Notes under the pieces: generated by a model | Databases searched by the model: none | What the model was told of the DNA's origin: nothing | Seen by the model: the letters and a program-made list of their open reading frames with translations, nothing else | Made by a program: the position numbers and the translations under genes | Origin: Helianthus annuus | Taxonomy: Eukaryota; Streptophyta; Magnoliopsida; Asterales; Asteraceae | Length of the DNA stretch: 64,000 bases | Assembly: GCF_002127325.2 (NCBI RefSeq) | Contig: NC_035443.2 | Location: forward strand, 32,229,930-32,293,929 | Direction of reading: 5' to 3' | Shown: piece after piece, positions 13,977-29,021 of the stretch | Position numbering within the stretch: position 1 is the first letter of the stretch | Layout: the number at the start of each line of letters is the position of its first letter

Positions 13977-14484
13977 GTATGTAAACTGGAGTATGGCCCT
14001 TACTGGCGACTATCCAAACTTAGTGACATGAAAATTTCAAAACCTTAGCTAACGTGAAAACGTTAGAAACCTTACGAACGGATGTATGGTACGTCTACCA
14101 TTATACGAAGGATCCTGGGTATAGCCAGTACGATGAGGTTGTCAGCCCCGGAAGTGGGTACTGGTCCCAAAGACGTGAACTATATCAGGATCATCGTGCG
14201 CTGCTGGCGGAAACTGGGGATAATCCCAAGGATAACTGGGGTTGAACCCAAGGATCTGTGGTGCTTTCGAAGAGCTTTAACGATATGCTGAAGATACCTG
14301 AACTATCATAACTCAAATGGTTCGTGAGAAGAGGATGAAGGATACATGATCCTTATCCTTAGGTAAAGAGTAAGGAAATGTAATAGTTTTAAGATAAGGA
14401 CATTACCAGAGTAAGGATCACTGACATCACCGGGATCCTTCGAGGATACTTCAGTGTACGGATCACATGCTTGAAGGATCATGT

Positions 14485-17790
<3,306 letters not shown>

Positions 17791-20325
17791 CTATTGCTCC
17801 CATGGCTTCGAGGTTGGCTTCATGGATGAGGTATAACAATCCTTAGCCTCCTGCTGATCACTGTCGATCTTGATTATTCCCCATGGGCTAGGGAGCTTCA
17901 CACATTGATGGTAGGTGGATGGGACTGCTTTCATATCATGTATCCAAGGCCTGCCAAGGATAACATTGCAACAAGATAAACAGTCAATAACACAAAATTT
18001 CTGATAATTATGTAATCCTTCCACGTAGATTGGGAGTTTGATGTCCCCCAGAGTTTTCTTCGTCTCTCCACTGAACCCTACAAGCACAGAGGATCTTGGT
18101 GTGATGTCTGATTCTGGGATACCCATTTTCTTCAGAGCATCAAGCTGGATAATGTTCACTGAGCTTCCTCCATCGATAAGGATCCTGCGGACAAAATGGT
18201 TAGAGATAAAGAGAGTAATAACTAAACTATCATGATGAGGATCCTGAATGTTAATGCGATCATCCTCATCAAACGTTATCATCTTCCCTTCTGAGACACT
18301 TGATGTTCTAATAGGTCTTTCTCCATTATCCATTTTTGATTCCTTTGCATGCCTTTTGGCCGCCGAGAAGGATGTACCACAGATGTTTGATCCTCCGGAA
18401 ATAAAGTTGATCACTTGTGCATTTGCTGGAGGTGCTGGAGCCTTTTCAGGGATCCTTTCAGGATCCTGAGTCCTTTGCTTTTTTCTTCCCAACAATTCTT
18501 TTAGGTGCCCCTTGCTTAACAGATATCCAATTTCTTTTCTTAAAGCTATGCATTCTTCAGTTAGATGCCCGAAATCCTCATGGTATGCACACCATTTTGA
18601 CTTGTCTTTAGTCCCGGATGGTTTATCATTCTTCCTGGGCCACCTAGCTTTTTCTCCTAGATTCTGCATTGCAAGGATTAGCTCATGATTATCAACGGAA
18701 AAACAATATTCTGAGATTGGAGGATAATCTTCATCATCCTCTTCTTGGTCAACAGCATGCACATTCTGGTTGTCGTTTCTATGGTAGGATTTGAACTTAT
18801 TGCTCTTGAAGGAGGATCCTTGCTTCTCCTGTTTTGAGGATCCTACTTGTCTCTCCTGGATCCTCTTGTCATCCTCTAGCCGGATGAACCTGAGTGCCCG
18901 AGTTCTTACTTCATCTAGATTCCTGCATGGTGTCATAACAAGATCATCATAGAACAATGAATCCTTAAGCAGTCCCATTTTGGAGGCTTCAACAGCCGTA
19001 GCCATATCCAAGTTGGGAATGTCCAAGGATTCTTTACTGAATTTAGTTATATAATCCCTTAATGATTCATTATGACTTTGAGTTACCCTATATAAATCAC
19101 TAGTTAATCTTTCAAATTTTCTACTACAAGAGAATTGGTTATTGAATAAATTAACTAAATTAGCAAATGAAGTAATAGAGTAAGGGGGAAGACTTAGCAG
19201 CCATTTAAGAGCTGATCTAGTAAGAGTGGATCCAAATCCTTTACATAGGCATGCTTCCTTCAACTTTTCTGGGATAGGATTGATCTCCATCCTCTCCCTG
19301 TATTGTGCTACGTGTTCCTCTGGATCCGTTGTACCATCATACAGCTTCATAGTAGGGATATGGAACCTTTTGGGTACCTCTGCGTCACAAATTGGTGGTG
19401 CAAAGCGAGATACCTTATGGCTTCCATCTGCAATCTCTGGGATAGGCTTGACTACCCCTGGAACACTTGAGATCATATCTTTTAGCTTCTGCAACTCCCT
19501 GGCCATAGCATGATTGATACCTGTATCCTGCATGAATCCATGGTTAGTGGTAAGATAGTTATTTAAAGTGTTACCTCCCATTGGGTTCAAGTTAGTGAAT
19601 CCATATTGCTGGGATTCTGGAATAACGGAGGGACCGGTGGAAGCAATGGTCTGCATTGGAATGAAGTCCCCTTGATGGACATCTAGACTTCCTGTTTGCA
19701 AACTTTTTAGGGATCCTGGCATCTGGAAGGATCCTGGTATCTGGGATGATCCTGGAACGAAGGAGGATCCTTGAACCTGGGACGATCCTGGAACAAGGAA
19801 GGATCCTTGAAATTGCTGTGCTGCCGGACAGGCTCCTGAATTCATGAAGGATCCCATATGCTGGGGATAGGATCCTGCCGGCTGAAAGTGTGGGCCTGAT
19901 GCCTGAGTCATTGCTGTTGATCCGAGGTGCAATCCTCTTGATTCTCCCATAATTTGCACGTCTGGAATTCCCGATGGCTGAGAAGTGATCATTGGAGTAT
20001 CAAAGCTCAAGGATTTGGGCATTAGTGGGGAATGATCCTCTGCCGTTTTCTTTTGTCTTTTGAGATCTCCAATTTCCCTGAGGATCCTGTCATTAGTTTC
20101 ATCCGGCCACTGTATGCGATCCTTCATCTGCAAAATCAAAGTAAATACGTCACTAGTACTGGGAGTATAAGAATTCATAGCAGGGGAAGATGGAGGTTTA
20201 GAGTTAGTAGGAGTTAGTCTCTTCTCAGCATTCTTCTGGGATCCTGCCGGTGGAGGAGGCAGAGTATTCTGAGACGAGGTGACTGCAGACATCGCCGTGG
20301 ACATGTTTTTCAATGATGAAGCCAT
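17791..20325 (-). CDS. Element C gag-protease, complete (844 residues)
   Basis: The ATG at 20325 (M-A-S-S-L-K-N) is the first ATG after the primer site; an upstream in-frame TTG is ignored. The N-terminal region is Ser/Pro/Gln rich with repeated G-S-S-Q-V/F-V-P units (about residues 165-220). A Retrotrans_gag-like capsid region covers about 310-470 (Y-D-G-T-T-D-P-E-E-H; R-D-Y-I-T-K-F). A CX2HX4HX4C zinc knuckle lies near 578-592 (C-A-Y-H-E-D-F-G-H-L-T-E-E-C), with His in the second position as is common in this lineage. The aspartic protease DGG is near residue 717. It packages the RNA in virus-like particles and processes the polyprotein. Confidence 0.92.
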   Translation of the reverse strand: MASSLKNMSTAMSAVTSSQNTLPPPPAGSQKNAEKRLTPTNSKPPSSPAMNSYTPSTSDVFTLILQMKDRIQWPDETNDRILREIGDLKRQKKTAEDHSPLMPKSLSFDTPMITSQPSGIPDVQIMGESRGLHLGSTAMTQASGPHFQPAGSYPQHMGSFMNSGACPAAQQFQGSFLVPGSSQVQGSSFVPGSSQIPGSFQMPGSLKSLQTGSLDVHQGDFIPMQTIASTGPSVIPESQQYGFTNLNPMGGNTLNNYLTTNHGFMQDTGINHAMARELQKLKDMISSVPGVVKPIPEIADGSHKVSRFAPPICDAEVPKRFHIPTMKLYDGTTDPEEHVAQYRERMEINPIPEKLKEACLCKGFGSTLTRSALKWLLSLPPYSITSFANLVNLFNNQFSCSRKFERLTSDLYRVTQSHNESLRDYITKFSKESLDIPNLDMATAVEASKMGLLKDSLFYDDLVMTPCRNLDEVRTRALRFIRLEDDKRIQERQVGSSKQEKQGSSFKSNKFKSYHRNDNQNVHAVDQEEDDEDYPPISEYCFSVDNHELILAMQNLGEKARWPRKNDKPSGTKDKSKWCAYHEDFGHLTEECIALRKEIGYLLSKGHLKELLGRKKQRTQDPERIPEKAPAPPANAQVINFISGGSNICGTSFSAAKRHAKESKMDNGERPIRTSSVSEGKMITFDEDDRINIQDPHHDSLVITLFISNHFVRRILIDGGSSVNIIQLDALKKMGIPESDITPRSSVLVGFSGETKKTLGDIKLPIYVEGLHNYQKFCVIDCLSCCNVILGRPWIHDMKAVPSTYHQCVKLPSPWGIIKIDSDQQEAKDCYTSSMKPTSKPWEQ

Positions 20326-20381
20326 GTAATTCTTTGAAATGATTTCAAACAAAAGGTTTTCTTATGAATGAAGCACCAATG

Positions 20382-20399
20382 GCCCCACGGTGGGCGCCA
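20382..20399 (-). other. Primer binding site, tRNA-Lys, element C
   Basis: Plus strand GCCCCACGGTGGGCGCCA equals the 3' end, including CCA, that I recall for plant tRNA-Lys. On the element's strand it starts TGGCGCCC three nucleotides (GTT) after the LTR. The 18 bases are the same in B and D. Confidence 0.85.
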
Positions 20400-20402
20400 A
20401 AC

Positions 20403-21121
20403 TGTTTTGGTCAAAAATCACACAAAGGATAATGCAACCAAACTCTATGTAAACGGGGTATGATGCTTGGTTTGTTGAAAAAGTAAAGGATCACTTTCAC
20501 TATGAAATATGCAAAGACACAATGATTTATACGAGGAAAAAGCCCTTGATCAATGTATGATCTCCGGCATAAAAAACCTCGGGTGATGGCAACTACCGAT
20601 CACCAAACTTTAATATAAGAAAAATAGTTACAACTTCGGATGATAATGAGCTGGGTACAAGGATCACTATAGTTTCGAGTGTCTAAGCGTGTGAGAATTG
20701 TGTTGTGTGTTCTTCCGAATGGGGAAGAGTGTTATATATACAAGTGTAGGTGACCTATTTTAGGTAAAAAGACTAATAATCAGCTCATTACCCCTTTAGA
20801 AACAAAAGTAAATCTAGCCTAAATTATCGCCCTTAAATCATGCCAAGTTTCCATATCCTTCACAACGTCTATCTCCGATTAAGCACATGCTATAGTTGTA
20901 AAGACGCGTCCTTTGATTGTGATGCTTAAGAGCGGATCCTGCTAGATGTCCTGCAAAACAACATTTAATTCAACGAAAGCAACTGTTAGCATAAGGATCC
21001 TATGATGGTCCGTGATCCTGATCCTGGAACTCTGCTGAGGATCACTATCTGCCAAAGAAACAAGGATCACTGGTTAGGATCACACGTGAGGATCATGTAT
21101 TGTAAAAATCCAGCCCTAACA
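20403..21121 (-). repeat. Element C 5' LTR (719 bp)
   Basis: Promoter LTR on the minus strand. A TATATATAA box lies at 20732-20740 (complement), and downstream of it the leader carries the GGTGATCGG/CCATCACC hairpin. Followed by the duplication GCGAG at 21122-21126. Confidence 0.95.
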
Positions 21122-21126
21122 GCGAG

Positions 21127-23643
21127 CATGAACACTTTTCCACCAGGTGCCTTAGGGAGCTTACCAACTATATCCATACCCCATCTCATAAATGGCCAAG
21201 AGGAGGATATGGGATGTAAAAATTCAGCTGGTTGATGAAGGATATTGCTGTGTCTCTGACAAGGATCACACTTCTTAGCATACTCCACAGCATCTCTCTT
21301 CATAGTTGGCCAAGAGTATCCTGTCCTCATAATCCTTGAGAATAATGCCCTGCCCCCAGTGTGGTTTCCACAATCTCCTTCATGGAAATCCTTTAGGACC
21401 CATTGGATTTCAGGATCCTCAATGCATCTTAAGTATGGTCCTGCAAGAGATCGTTTATATAACATATTATTCAATATTGTGAATTGAGATACCTTGATTT
21501 TGAAAGCCCTAGGGTTTTCTCCTGTAGGAATCTCTCCATGTTGTAAGTATCTCATGATTGGGAGAATCCATGATCCTGAATGAGATTGAGTATCATCACT
21601 GGGGATGATTGTAGAATCCTCTCCTATCTCCATAGCCACATGATCCCTGATGGCAGGGGTCAGGATATGGATAATGGGGATACTTATATCCTCCGGGATC
21701 TTCAAAGATGATCCTAGATTGGCCAATGCATCAGCTTCTGTATTTTCTTCCCTTGGTACCTGTGTCAAACTAAAGGAAACAAAAGAGAGTGCCAATTCTT
21801 TGATTATCTCCAAATATTTGGTTAGCTTTTCACCTTTAACAGCATAGGATCCATTAAAATGATTAGTGATTAACAATGAATCTACATGTACCTCAAGATA
21901 CCTGATCCTCATATGCTTAGCGATTTACAAACCAGCTATCAAGGCTTCATATTCAGCCTCATTATTAGTAGTTTGGAACTCACAAGCTATAGAGTGGGGT
22001 ATTATGTCCCCCTGTGGCGATTTTAGTAGTATTCCGAGCCCTGTTCCTTTGACATTTGAGGATCCATCAGTATAGAGTATACAAGGATCCTTGGTCTCCT
22101 CTAGCTGCTGGACTTCTAATTCAGCTTCCTTTTGCAAATCACTACTGAAATCTGCCACAAAGTCAGCTAATGCTTGGGATTTAATGGCTGTCCTAGGCTC
22201 ATATCTTATATCTTAAGCACTAAGCTTCACTGCCCACTTAGCCATCCTTCCTGACATTTCAGGTTTCCTGAGAACATTCTTAATTGGAAAATTAGTTTTA
22301 ACAATAATGGCATGAGTTTCAAAATAATGTCTCAATTTAGTAGATGCCATGATTAAAGCAAGGATAAGTTTTTCTAAGTGTGAATACCTAGATTCTGCAT
22401 TAAGTAAACTCTTACTTACATAATAGACAGGATGTTGTGTACCTTCATGATCCTTAACGAGGACAACACTTACTGCTTTTGAGGATACTACTAGATATAA
22501 GGATAACACATCTCCTTTTTCTGGTTTCATCAAGGCAGGAGCCGAGGACAGGTAATCCTTAAGAGCTTTGAGAGCGTTTTCATGCTTCTCAGTCCAATCA
22601 AACTTCTTGTTCTTCCTCAAGATATCATAGAACTCTTTACATTTCTCTGAGGATTTGGATATGAATCTGTTTAAAGCTGCAATCCTACCTGTCAGCCTTT
22701 GGACATCCTTAGCATTGGCAGGGGATTTGATGTTTATTAAAGCTTTGATTTGCTCTGGACTGGCTTCAATGCCTCTCTTTGTCACCATATATCCTAAGAA
22801 TTTACCTGCTTTAACACCGAAGTGACACTTTGAAGGATTAAGTTTCATGTTATATCTGTCAAGGATATTGAATGCTTCCTCCAAGTCTCTCAGGTGATCC
22901 TCAGCCTTTTCGGATTTCACCACCATATCGTCTATATAAACCTCCATAGTGTGTCCAATCTGATCCTTGAACATCATATTCACTAGCCTTTGATAAGTTG
23001 CACCTGCATTCCTTAGTCCAAATGGCATAGCAATATAACAGTATATACCAGTTGGAGTCATAAAGGATGTACCCTCTTGATCAGATGGTTCCATCTGAAT
23101 TTGTTGAAATCTAGATGAAGCATCCATAAAAGTTAACAGTTCATGACCCGCGGTTGCATCCACCATGGAGTCAATGTGGGGTAATGGGAAAGGATCCTTG
23201 GGACATGCCTTATTTAAATCAGTGAAATCGACACATACCCTCCACTTTCCGTTTTTCTTTTGAACAACAACCACATTGGCCAACCATCTTGGATACTTGA
23301 CTTCTCTAATCATACCTGCTCGGAGTAATTTTTCTACCTCCTCCTGGATAATGGCATTTCTTTCTGGTGCAAACTTCCTCCTCTTTTGATGGATTGGTTT
23401 GAAGGACCAGTCAATGCCAAGTTTGTGAGTGATTATATCTTTAGATATACCTGTCATGTCTTCGTGTTTCCATGCAAAGGTAGTTTTCCTCCTTTTGAGG
23501 AAGGATATGAGGTCTTCCTTCATTTCGCCAAGGATCCCTGATCCTATGTAAACTTTAGATTCAGGATCATCAGGATCCATAAGCATTTCTACTACATCCT
23601 GCTCTCTTGCCTCCAAGACATCCCTTGGAGGATGCTTTAATTG
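21127..23643 (-). pseudogene. Element B pol (RT, RNase H domains, integrase N-terminal half)
   Basis: RT runs from 23643 to about 22700 with YIDD intact. Stops interrupt the frame where C has His (TAA near 22214, between the first RNase H and the connection) and Gln (TAA near 21930, in the second RNase H). The HHCC finger and the first integrase Asp follow. The frame breaks off in F-M-L-A at 21127, where C is inserted, and resumes at 10394. Other substitutions include S-R-F instead of S-G-F in the RT MDASSGF motif. Confidence 0.88.
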
Positions 23644-23649
23644 CTATTG
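23638..23649 (-). promoter_or_regulatory. Leaky UAG context, element B
   Basis: Minus strand CAA-TAG-CAA-TTA, followed by AAG where A, C and D have CAG. The twelve core bases are kept although the rest of B has diverged and decayed. Confidence 0.62.
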
Positions 23650-26066
23650 TTCCCTTGACTTTGAAGCTGCTTTCATTGATGAGGTGTAGCAGTTTTTAGC
23701 TTCTTGCTGATAACTATCAATCTTCACTATCCCCCAAGGACTAGGGAGCTTCACACATTGATGATAGGTGGATGGGACTGCCTTCATGTCGTGTATCCAG
23801 GGCCTGCCAAGGATAACATTACAACAAGATAAACAATCAATGACACAAAATTTTTGGTAAGAATGCAGCCCTTCAATATAAATTGGGAGTTTAATGTCCC
23901 CCAGAGTATTCTTAGTCTCGCCACTGAATCCCACAAGCACAGAGGATCTTGGTATGATATCGGATTCAGGGATATTCATCTTCTTAAGAACATTAAGCTG
24001 GATAATATTCACAGAGCTTCCTCCGTCTATAAGGATCCTACGAACAAAATGGTTAGAAATAAAAAGAGTGATAACCAAACCATCATGATGAGGATCCTGA
24101 ATGTCGACACGATCATCCTCATCAAAAGTTATGACTTTTCCTTCGGAGACACTGGATGTTCGAATGGGTCTATCTCCATTATCCATCTTGGTTTCCTTTG
24201 CATGTCTTTTAGCTGCAGAGAAGGATGTTCCACAAATGTCTGATCCTCCAGAAACAAAGTTTATAACTTGTGCATCTACTGGAGGGGCTGGAGCTTTCTC
24301 TGGGTTCCTTTCAGGATCTTGAGTTCTTGACTTCTTTCTCCCCAATAACTCTTTTAAGTGCCCCTTGCTCAACAAGTATCCAATTTCTTTTCTCAGTGCG
24401 ATGCATTCTTCTGTGAGATGCCCAAAATCTTCATGGTATGCACACCACTTTGACTTATCTTTGGTTGCAGCTGGTCTGTCATTTTTCCTGGGCCATCTAG
24501 TTTTATCACCTAAATTCTGCATCGCAAGGATTAGTTCATTGTTATCAACAAAAAAACAATATTCAGAAATTGGAGGATAATCCACATCATCCTCTTCCTG
24601 TTCAACAACATGCACATTCTGGTTATCAGATTTGTTATGGGATCTGAACTTGTTGTTCTTGAATGAGGATCCTTGCTTCTCTTGCTTTGTGGATCCTACC
24701 AACCTCTCCTGGATCCTCTTGTCATCCTCTAGTCGGATGAACCTAAGTTCCCAGGTTCTCACCTCATCTAGGTTCCTGCATGGTGTCATAACAAAATCAT
24801 CATAGAATAATGAATCCCTAAGCAATCCCATTTTAAAAGCTTCAACAACCGTAGCTATATCTAGGTTAGGAATATCCAAGGATTCTTTACTAAATTTCGT
24901 GATATAATCCCTTAATGATTCATTATGACCCTGGGTTATCCTATACAGATCACTAGTTAAACGCTCAAATTTTCTACTATAAGAAACTGGTTATTAAATA
25001 GGTTAACTAGATTAGCAAACGAGGTAATGGAATAAGGAGGAAGACTTAGCAGCCATTTAAGAGCCGATCCAGTATGAGTGGATCCAAATCCCTTGCACAG
25101 ACATGCTTCCTTTAACCTTTCTGGGATGGGATTGATCTCCATCCTTTCCCTGTATTGTGCTATGTGTTCTTCAGGATCTGTTGAACCATCATACAACTTA
25201 ATGGTTGGCACGTGGAACCTCTTGGGTATCTCAGCATCACAGATGGGTGGTGCAAAACGAGATATCTTATGGCTCCCATCTGCAATCTCCGGGATAGGCT
25301 TGACCACTCCTGGGACACTTGATATCATATCCTTTAACTTTTGCAATTCTCTGGCCATTGCATGATTGATACCTGTATCCTGCATAAGGCCATGGTTAGT
25401 GGTATAAGAATTGTTATAAGTGTTACCTCCCATTGGGTTTAGATTAGGAACACCGGATGTGAATCCATATTGTTGAGACTCTGGAATGATCGAAGGACGA
25501 TCCTTGAACCTGGGAGGATCCTTGAACCTGGGAGGATCCCGAAATATGAGAGGATCCTTGAACCTGAGAGGATCCTTGAACCTGAGAGGATCCTTGAACC
25601 TGGGAGGATCCTTGAACCTGGGAGGATCCTTGAACTTGGGAGGATCCCGAAATATGAGAGGATCCTTGAACCTGAGAGGATCCTAGGACATGAGAGGATC
25701 CTTGAACTTGAGAGGATCCTAGAACATGTGAGGATCCTTGAAACGGCCAGAATCCTTGAATCTGCTGCGCTCCCGAGTATCCTCCTGAGCTGGCGAAGGA
25801 TCCTATATGCTGAGGATGGGATCCTACTGGTTGGAAGTATGACCCTGAAGCCTGAGTCATTGCTGGTGATCCGCAATGCACTCCTCTTGGTCCTCCCACA
25901 TATTGAACGTCTGGAAGCACTGAAGGCTGAGAAGTTATAACCGGAGTATCGAAATTCAAAGATCTGGGCATCAATGGGGAATGATCCTCTGCCGATCTCT
26001 TCTGTTTCTTGATGTCTCCAATTTCTCTAAGAATCCTTTCGTTGGTCTTATCCTGCTGCTGTATAT
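23644..26066 (-). pseudogene. Element B gag-protease, most of the gene
   Basis: Protease (I-L-I-D-G-G-S-S) and the CX2HX4HX4C knuckle are intact in the frame 24879-23644. A one-base deletion near 24985, relative to C, breaks the capsid region. The N-terminal part (25444-26066) carries a strongly expanded QGSSQV-type repeat. The first 69 codons lie beyond solo LTR F at 28728-28934. Confidence 0.88.
25501..25745 (-). repeat. 18-bp tandem repeat inside gag of element B
   Basis: About 13 units of 18 bp, each with GGATCC, translate on the minus strand to repeated Q-G-S-S-Q-V (variants H-I-S/V-L). C and D have only a few degenerate units at this place. Confidence 0.9.
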
Positions 26067-28110
26067 TGTCACGACCCCTGACCCCATCCTGGACGGAATC
26101 GGGAGCCGCGAGCAGGCCGGTGGTACCGGTGATTATTTTGAAAAACATTGCAGCGGAAATTTCATCAGGACCGTGAGTTAGGAAAATTTCAGAGTTTAGA
26201 AAACACCGGATTTTATTTATTAAATAGATGGGATAAACCCCTGTTTTATAAAGGTAGCTTTAATAAGGGATAAACCCAATTACATAAAACAATATTTCTT
26301 AATTTGATTTAAATAAAATAAGCCACTTCTTGAAGTCTTTCAGTGCCGTATCCATTTCTTACTCCAATCTACTGTAATTACCTGAAACGCGTTTTAAAAA
26401 GGTTTTGTCAGCGGGAAATACTGAGTGAATCATTCATTTTAACTAAAAAGACACATTGTTATAGTTTACAGTATTAAGAGAGATTACAATGTTTTTATCA
26501 ACCAATTTTCCAAAATAGGTATTTGTCACTCGACCGTATCTGTGACTGTGGTCATACCACTATTGGGTCCCGTCGCCCCAATAGTGACGAGTATCACAAA
26601 TTTTAGGCTCGCCCACCTAAAGTGATAAAAATAGTAATGTGCACAAAACCCCACATATCGGCTGCAATTTGGTGATTACATAAACTTAATCCCTGTAATT
26701 ATAACTTTGAAAATAACTTGGAGTTTTGTAAATAATTTGATAAAAAGAGAATGACTCACATTATAAGCATACAGTAATTAACAAGCTTCATGATTCAGAT
26801 TCTTCTGAGAATTAGTATCTACTTTGGTTGTAAGTATATGGGTGAAGTTTAGCCTACGGATAAGCCTGATAACCTAATTTAAATAATAATGCATACGAAA
26901 CTAGGTAAGTAACTAATACAACATTTACGATAAACTCACGAGATTAAAACCCTCACGACAAATGACAAAGTGCAATCACTTAAACATCCATCGGATTCAC
27001 AACGAATGACAGAGTATTCCCCGAGTTCGGGTGGTACTCAAACATCCTGTCAGAATCACGACTAATGACAAAGGATAACCCAATTTGAGTAGCACTTAAA
27101 CATCATGTCGGATAGTTTCAATCGATCGGACATTGAATCGTAGCAGCGATCGAGTTAATACCCGGTATCGTAGCAGCGCCCCGTTATGCTAATTTGTGAT
27201 TTTGAGCAGTGGGAATATATTTTCGAGTTTTGGTTTCGACATCAACTGAAAGCTCGTGGCCTGTCCTATTTATAGCTGAAAATTGGGTCTCACGCGGCCC
27301 GCGTGAGCCTTGGCTCGATTCTTACGCGGCCCTCGTAGCCGCCTAGTCTACGCGTAGGGTTGCTGAGTCACCACTAGGTCTGCCAGGTGGATGCCACGTG
27401 TCCCTCAAGCTTATCCGGAAATCCGCCTTGCTAGCGCGGCCCGCGTAAGCCTCGGCTTATTTTTACGCGGCCCGCCTGAAGACAAGAATTCTTGATTTCT
27501 TGATTGTTGATATGATTTGGGGTTTCAGGGGTCCGGGTTTTTACTAACGGATCAATTTGGGATCTTTTTGAGTATAATTATATTATAAAGAAAAAGGGAA
27601 TAAAATAGTGAGAAAAGAGAATGGACCCACTTTGTACTTTAGGGTTCAACTAGAAAATCTCCTGGTATAAATTTTGGGTTTAATTTCTAAGCTATAAAAA
27701 TATAATGCACTCGTGTTAAGTATAGTACCCCTAATTCAACATTGTCCCGAGATAGAATCTCAACGAACTTAGTCGGGCAGAGCCCTGACATGAGTTATGG
27801 GTTTCAGATCAATCGGAAAGGTTAGCGGTGATCGGGAGTTACAACACTTAAAACGGGGCAGGACTTTATTATTATTATAGGTATAATACAAAAGAAAATT
27901 AAATATAGGAAAGGATGATAGTGGCGATATGGGAGGAGGGTAGCAATTGTTCTGAGCAACGTTTCTGAAGCCTTGTGTCCTTATTTATATTTGGAATGTA
28001 TGAACCTTGGAGGCATGCCAACTTCCACGTATACACATGAAATAAATGTCAAATGCCAAATTCATCTAACATATGCACACGTACACACAGATGGATAATT
28101 ATTGATTTTA

Positions 28111-28182
<72 letters not shown>

Positions 28183-28722
28183 TACTTTATTGTTTAATTG
28201 AATATTTTATTAGTATACGTAAATATTAACAAAATTAATGTATAGTTAGGTTTTTAATTATTTTTATTATTATAATTAATTTAGCTGCTTCACTTAATTG
28301 GCTCTTATAACTTCTAAAATATAATGTTCTAGGAATTAATAAATATGTTTTTAGAATGAGAATATTTTTGTCTACATTTTGAACCAAGTTCCATTAAAAA
28401 TAGAGTAGGTTCAAAATACAACGTATTTTTTTAATAATTTAGTTATTAAACGGTTCCTGGGCCAGTCCGGGTACTTCATATTTCTAATAGTTAACTTATC
28501 CATAATCTACCCGTCTAATAAAATAAGCTATTATATACTTTTATTTTATTTAGAAAAGTCACCCATATACAGGCCAATTAATTATATTATGTCAACCAAA
28601 TAAAATAGCGTTTAGAACTATTTGGGTTGACTAATTATTAAAATAAACTATTTACTAGTTACTAGTGGTTAATAAATTTAACCAAACCTTATAATTTATA
28701 TGATAAAAATTGGTATTTTACA
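26067..28722 (-). mobile_element. Solo LTR F (2656 bp), probably Tekay/Del-like chromovirus
   Basis: Begins TGTCACGACCCC, ends TATTTTACA, and is flanked by perfect TATAT duplications (26062-26066, 28723-28727) inside B's gag. There is no coding frame, primer site or purine tract within, so it is one LTR left after LTR-LTR recombination. The minus-strand orientation is inferred because plant Del/Tekay LTRs commonly end in GGGGTCGTGACA before an initiator-Met primer site. It holds GC-rich CGCGGCCCGCGT repeats near 27293-27476 and a TTA microsatellite. Confidence 0.8.
28111..28181. repeat. (TTA)n microsatellite in solo LTR F
   Basis: About 23 perfect ATT/TTA units. Confidence 0.95.
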
Positions 28723-28727
28723 TATAT

Positions 28728-28934
28728 GCTCCTTCATCTGCAAAATCAGAGTAAACAAGTCACTAATAGTAGGAGTATAAGAAGCAGAAGAAGTTGGAGG
28801 TTTTGAGAAAATGGGAGTTGGTTTCTTCTCGGCATTTTTCTAGATCCAGAAGGTGGTGGAGGCAAAGGTGGAATGCCCTGAGATGAATTGACTGCAGACA
28901 TCGCAGTAGAAGTGTTCTTTGATGATGAAGCCAT
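28728..28934 (-). pseudogene. Element B gag N-terminal codons
   Basis: ATG at 28934 (M-A-S-S-S-K-N-T-S-T-A-M-S-A-V) aligns with the gag starts of C and D. A frame difference appears after P-S-G-S-R, and the coding sequence is cut at the solo LTR. Confidence 0.75.
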
Positions 28935-29000
28935 GTGCTTGAATGCAATGAACCAAAATGATCACAAATAGAAGAATTTCTTAGGAATGAAGCACCAATT

Positions 29001-29018
29001 GCCCCACGGTGGGCGCCA
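29001..29018 (-). other. Primer binding site, tRNA-Lys, element B
   Basis: Same 18 bases as in C and D, three nucleotides from the LTR end. Confidence 0.85.
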
Positions 29019-29021
29019 AAC

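Larger units (their letters stand above)
13056..14484. other. Element C noncoding region between antisense gene and pol
   Basis: No gene. Two stem-loop units (13223-13276 and 13334-13379) come first, then AT-richer sequence with AGGATC words, the minisatellite and the conserved block with the ATGGTA/TACCAT near-palindrome around 14085. It is collinear with the matching regions of A and D. Confidence 0.75.
21122..26066 (-). mobile_element. Element B, middle segment (pol and gag)
   Basis: Lies between elements C and solo LTR F. The TATAT duplication (26062-26066 and 28723-28727) shows that gag was continuous before F landed. B is visibly older than C: it has several stops and frameshifts. Confidence 0.9.

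Noticed and set aside
20382..20399. Possible tRNA-Lys gene fragment
   Set aside because: Only the 18-nt 3' end is present, next to an LTR. It is the primer binding site.
25470..25940. Plus-strand frame rich in R-I-L-E-P-G repeats
   Set aside because: Mirror of the 18-bp gag repeat. It is not a gene.
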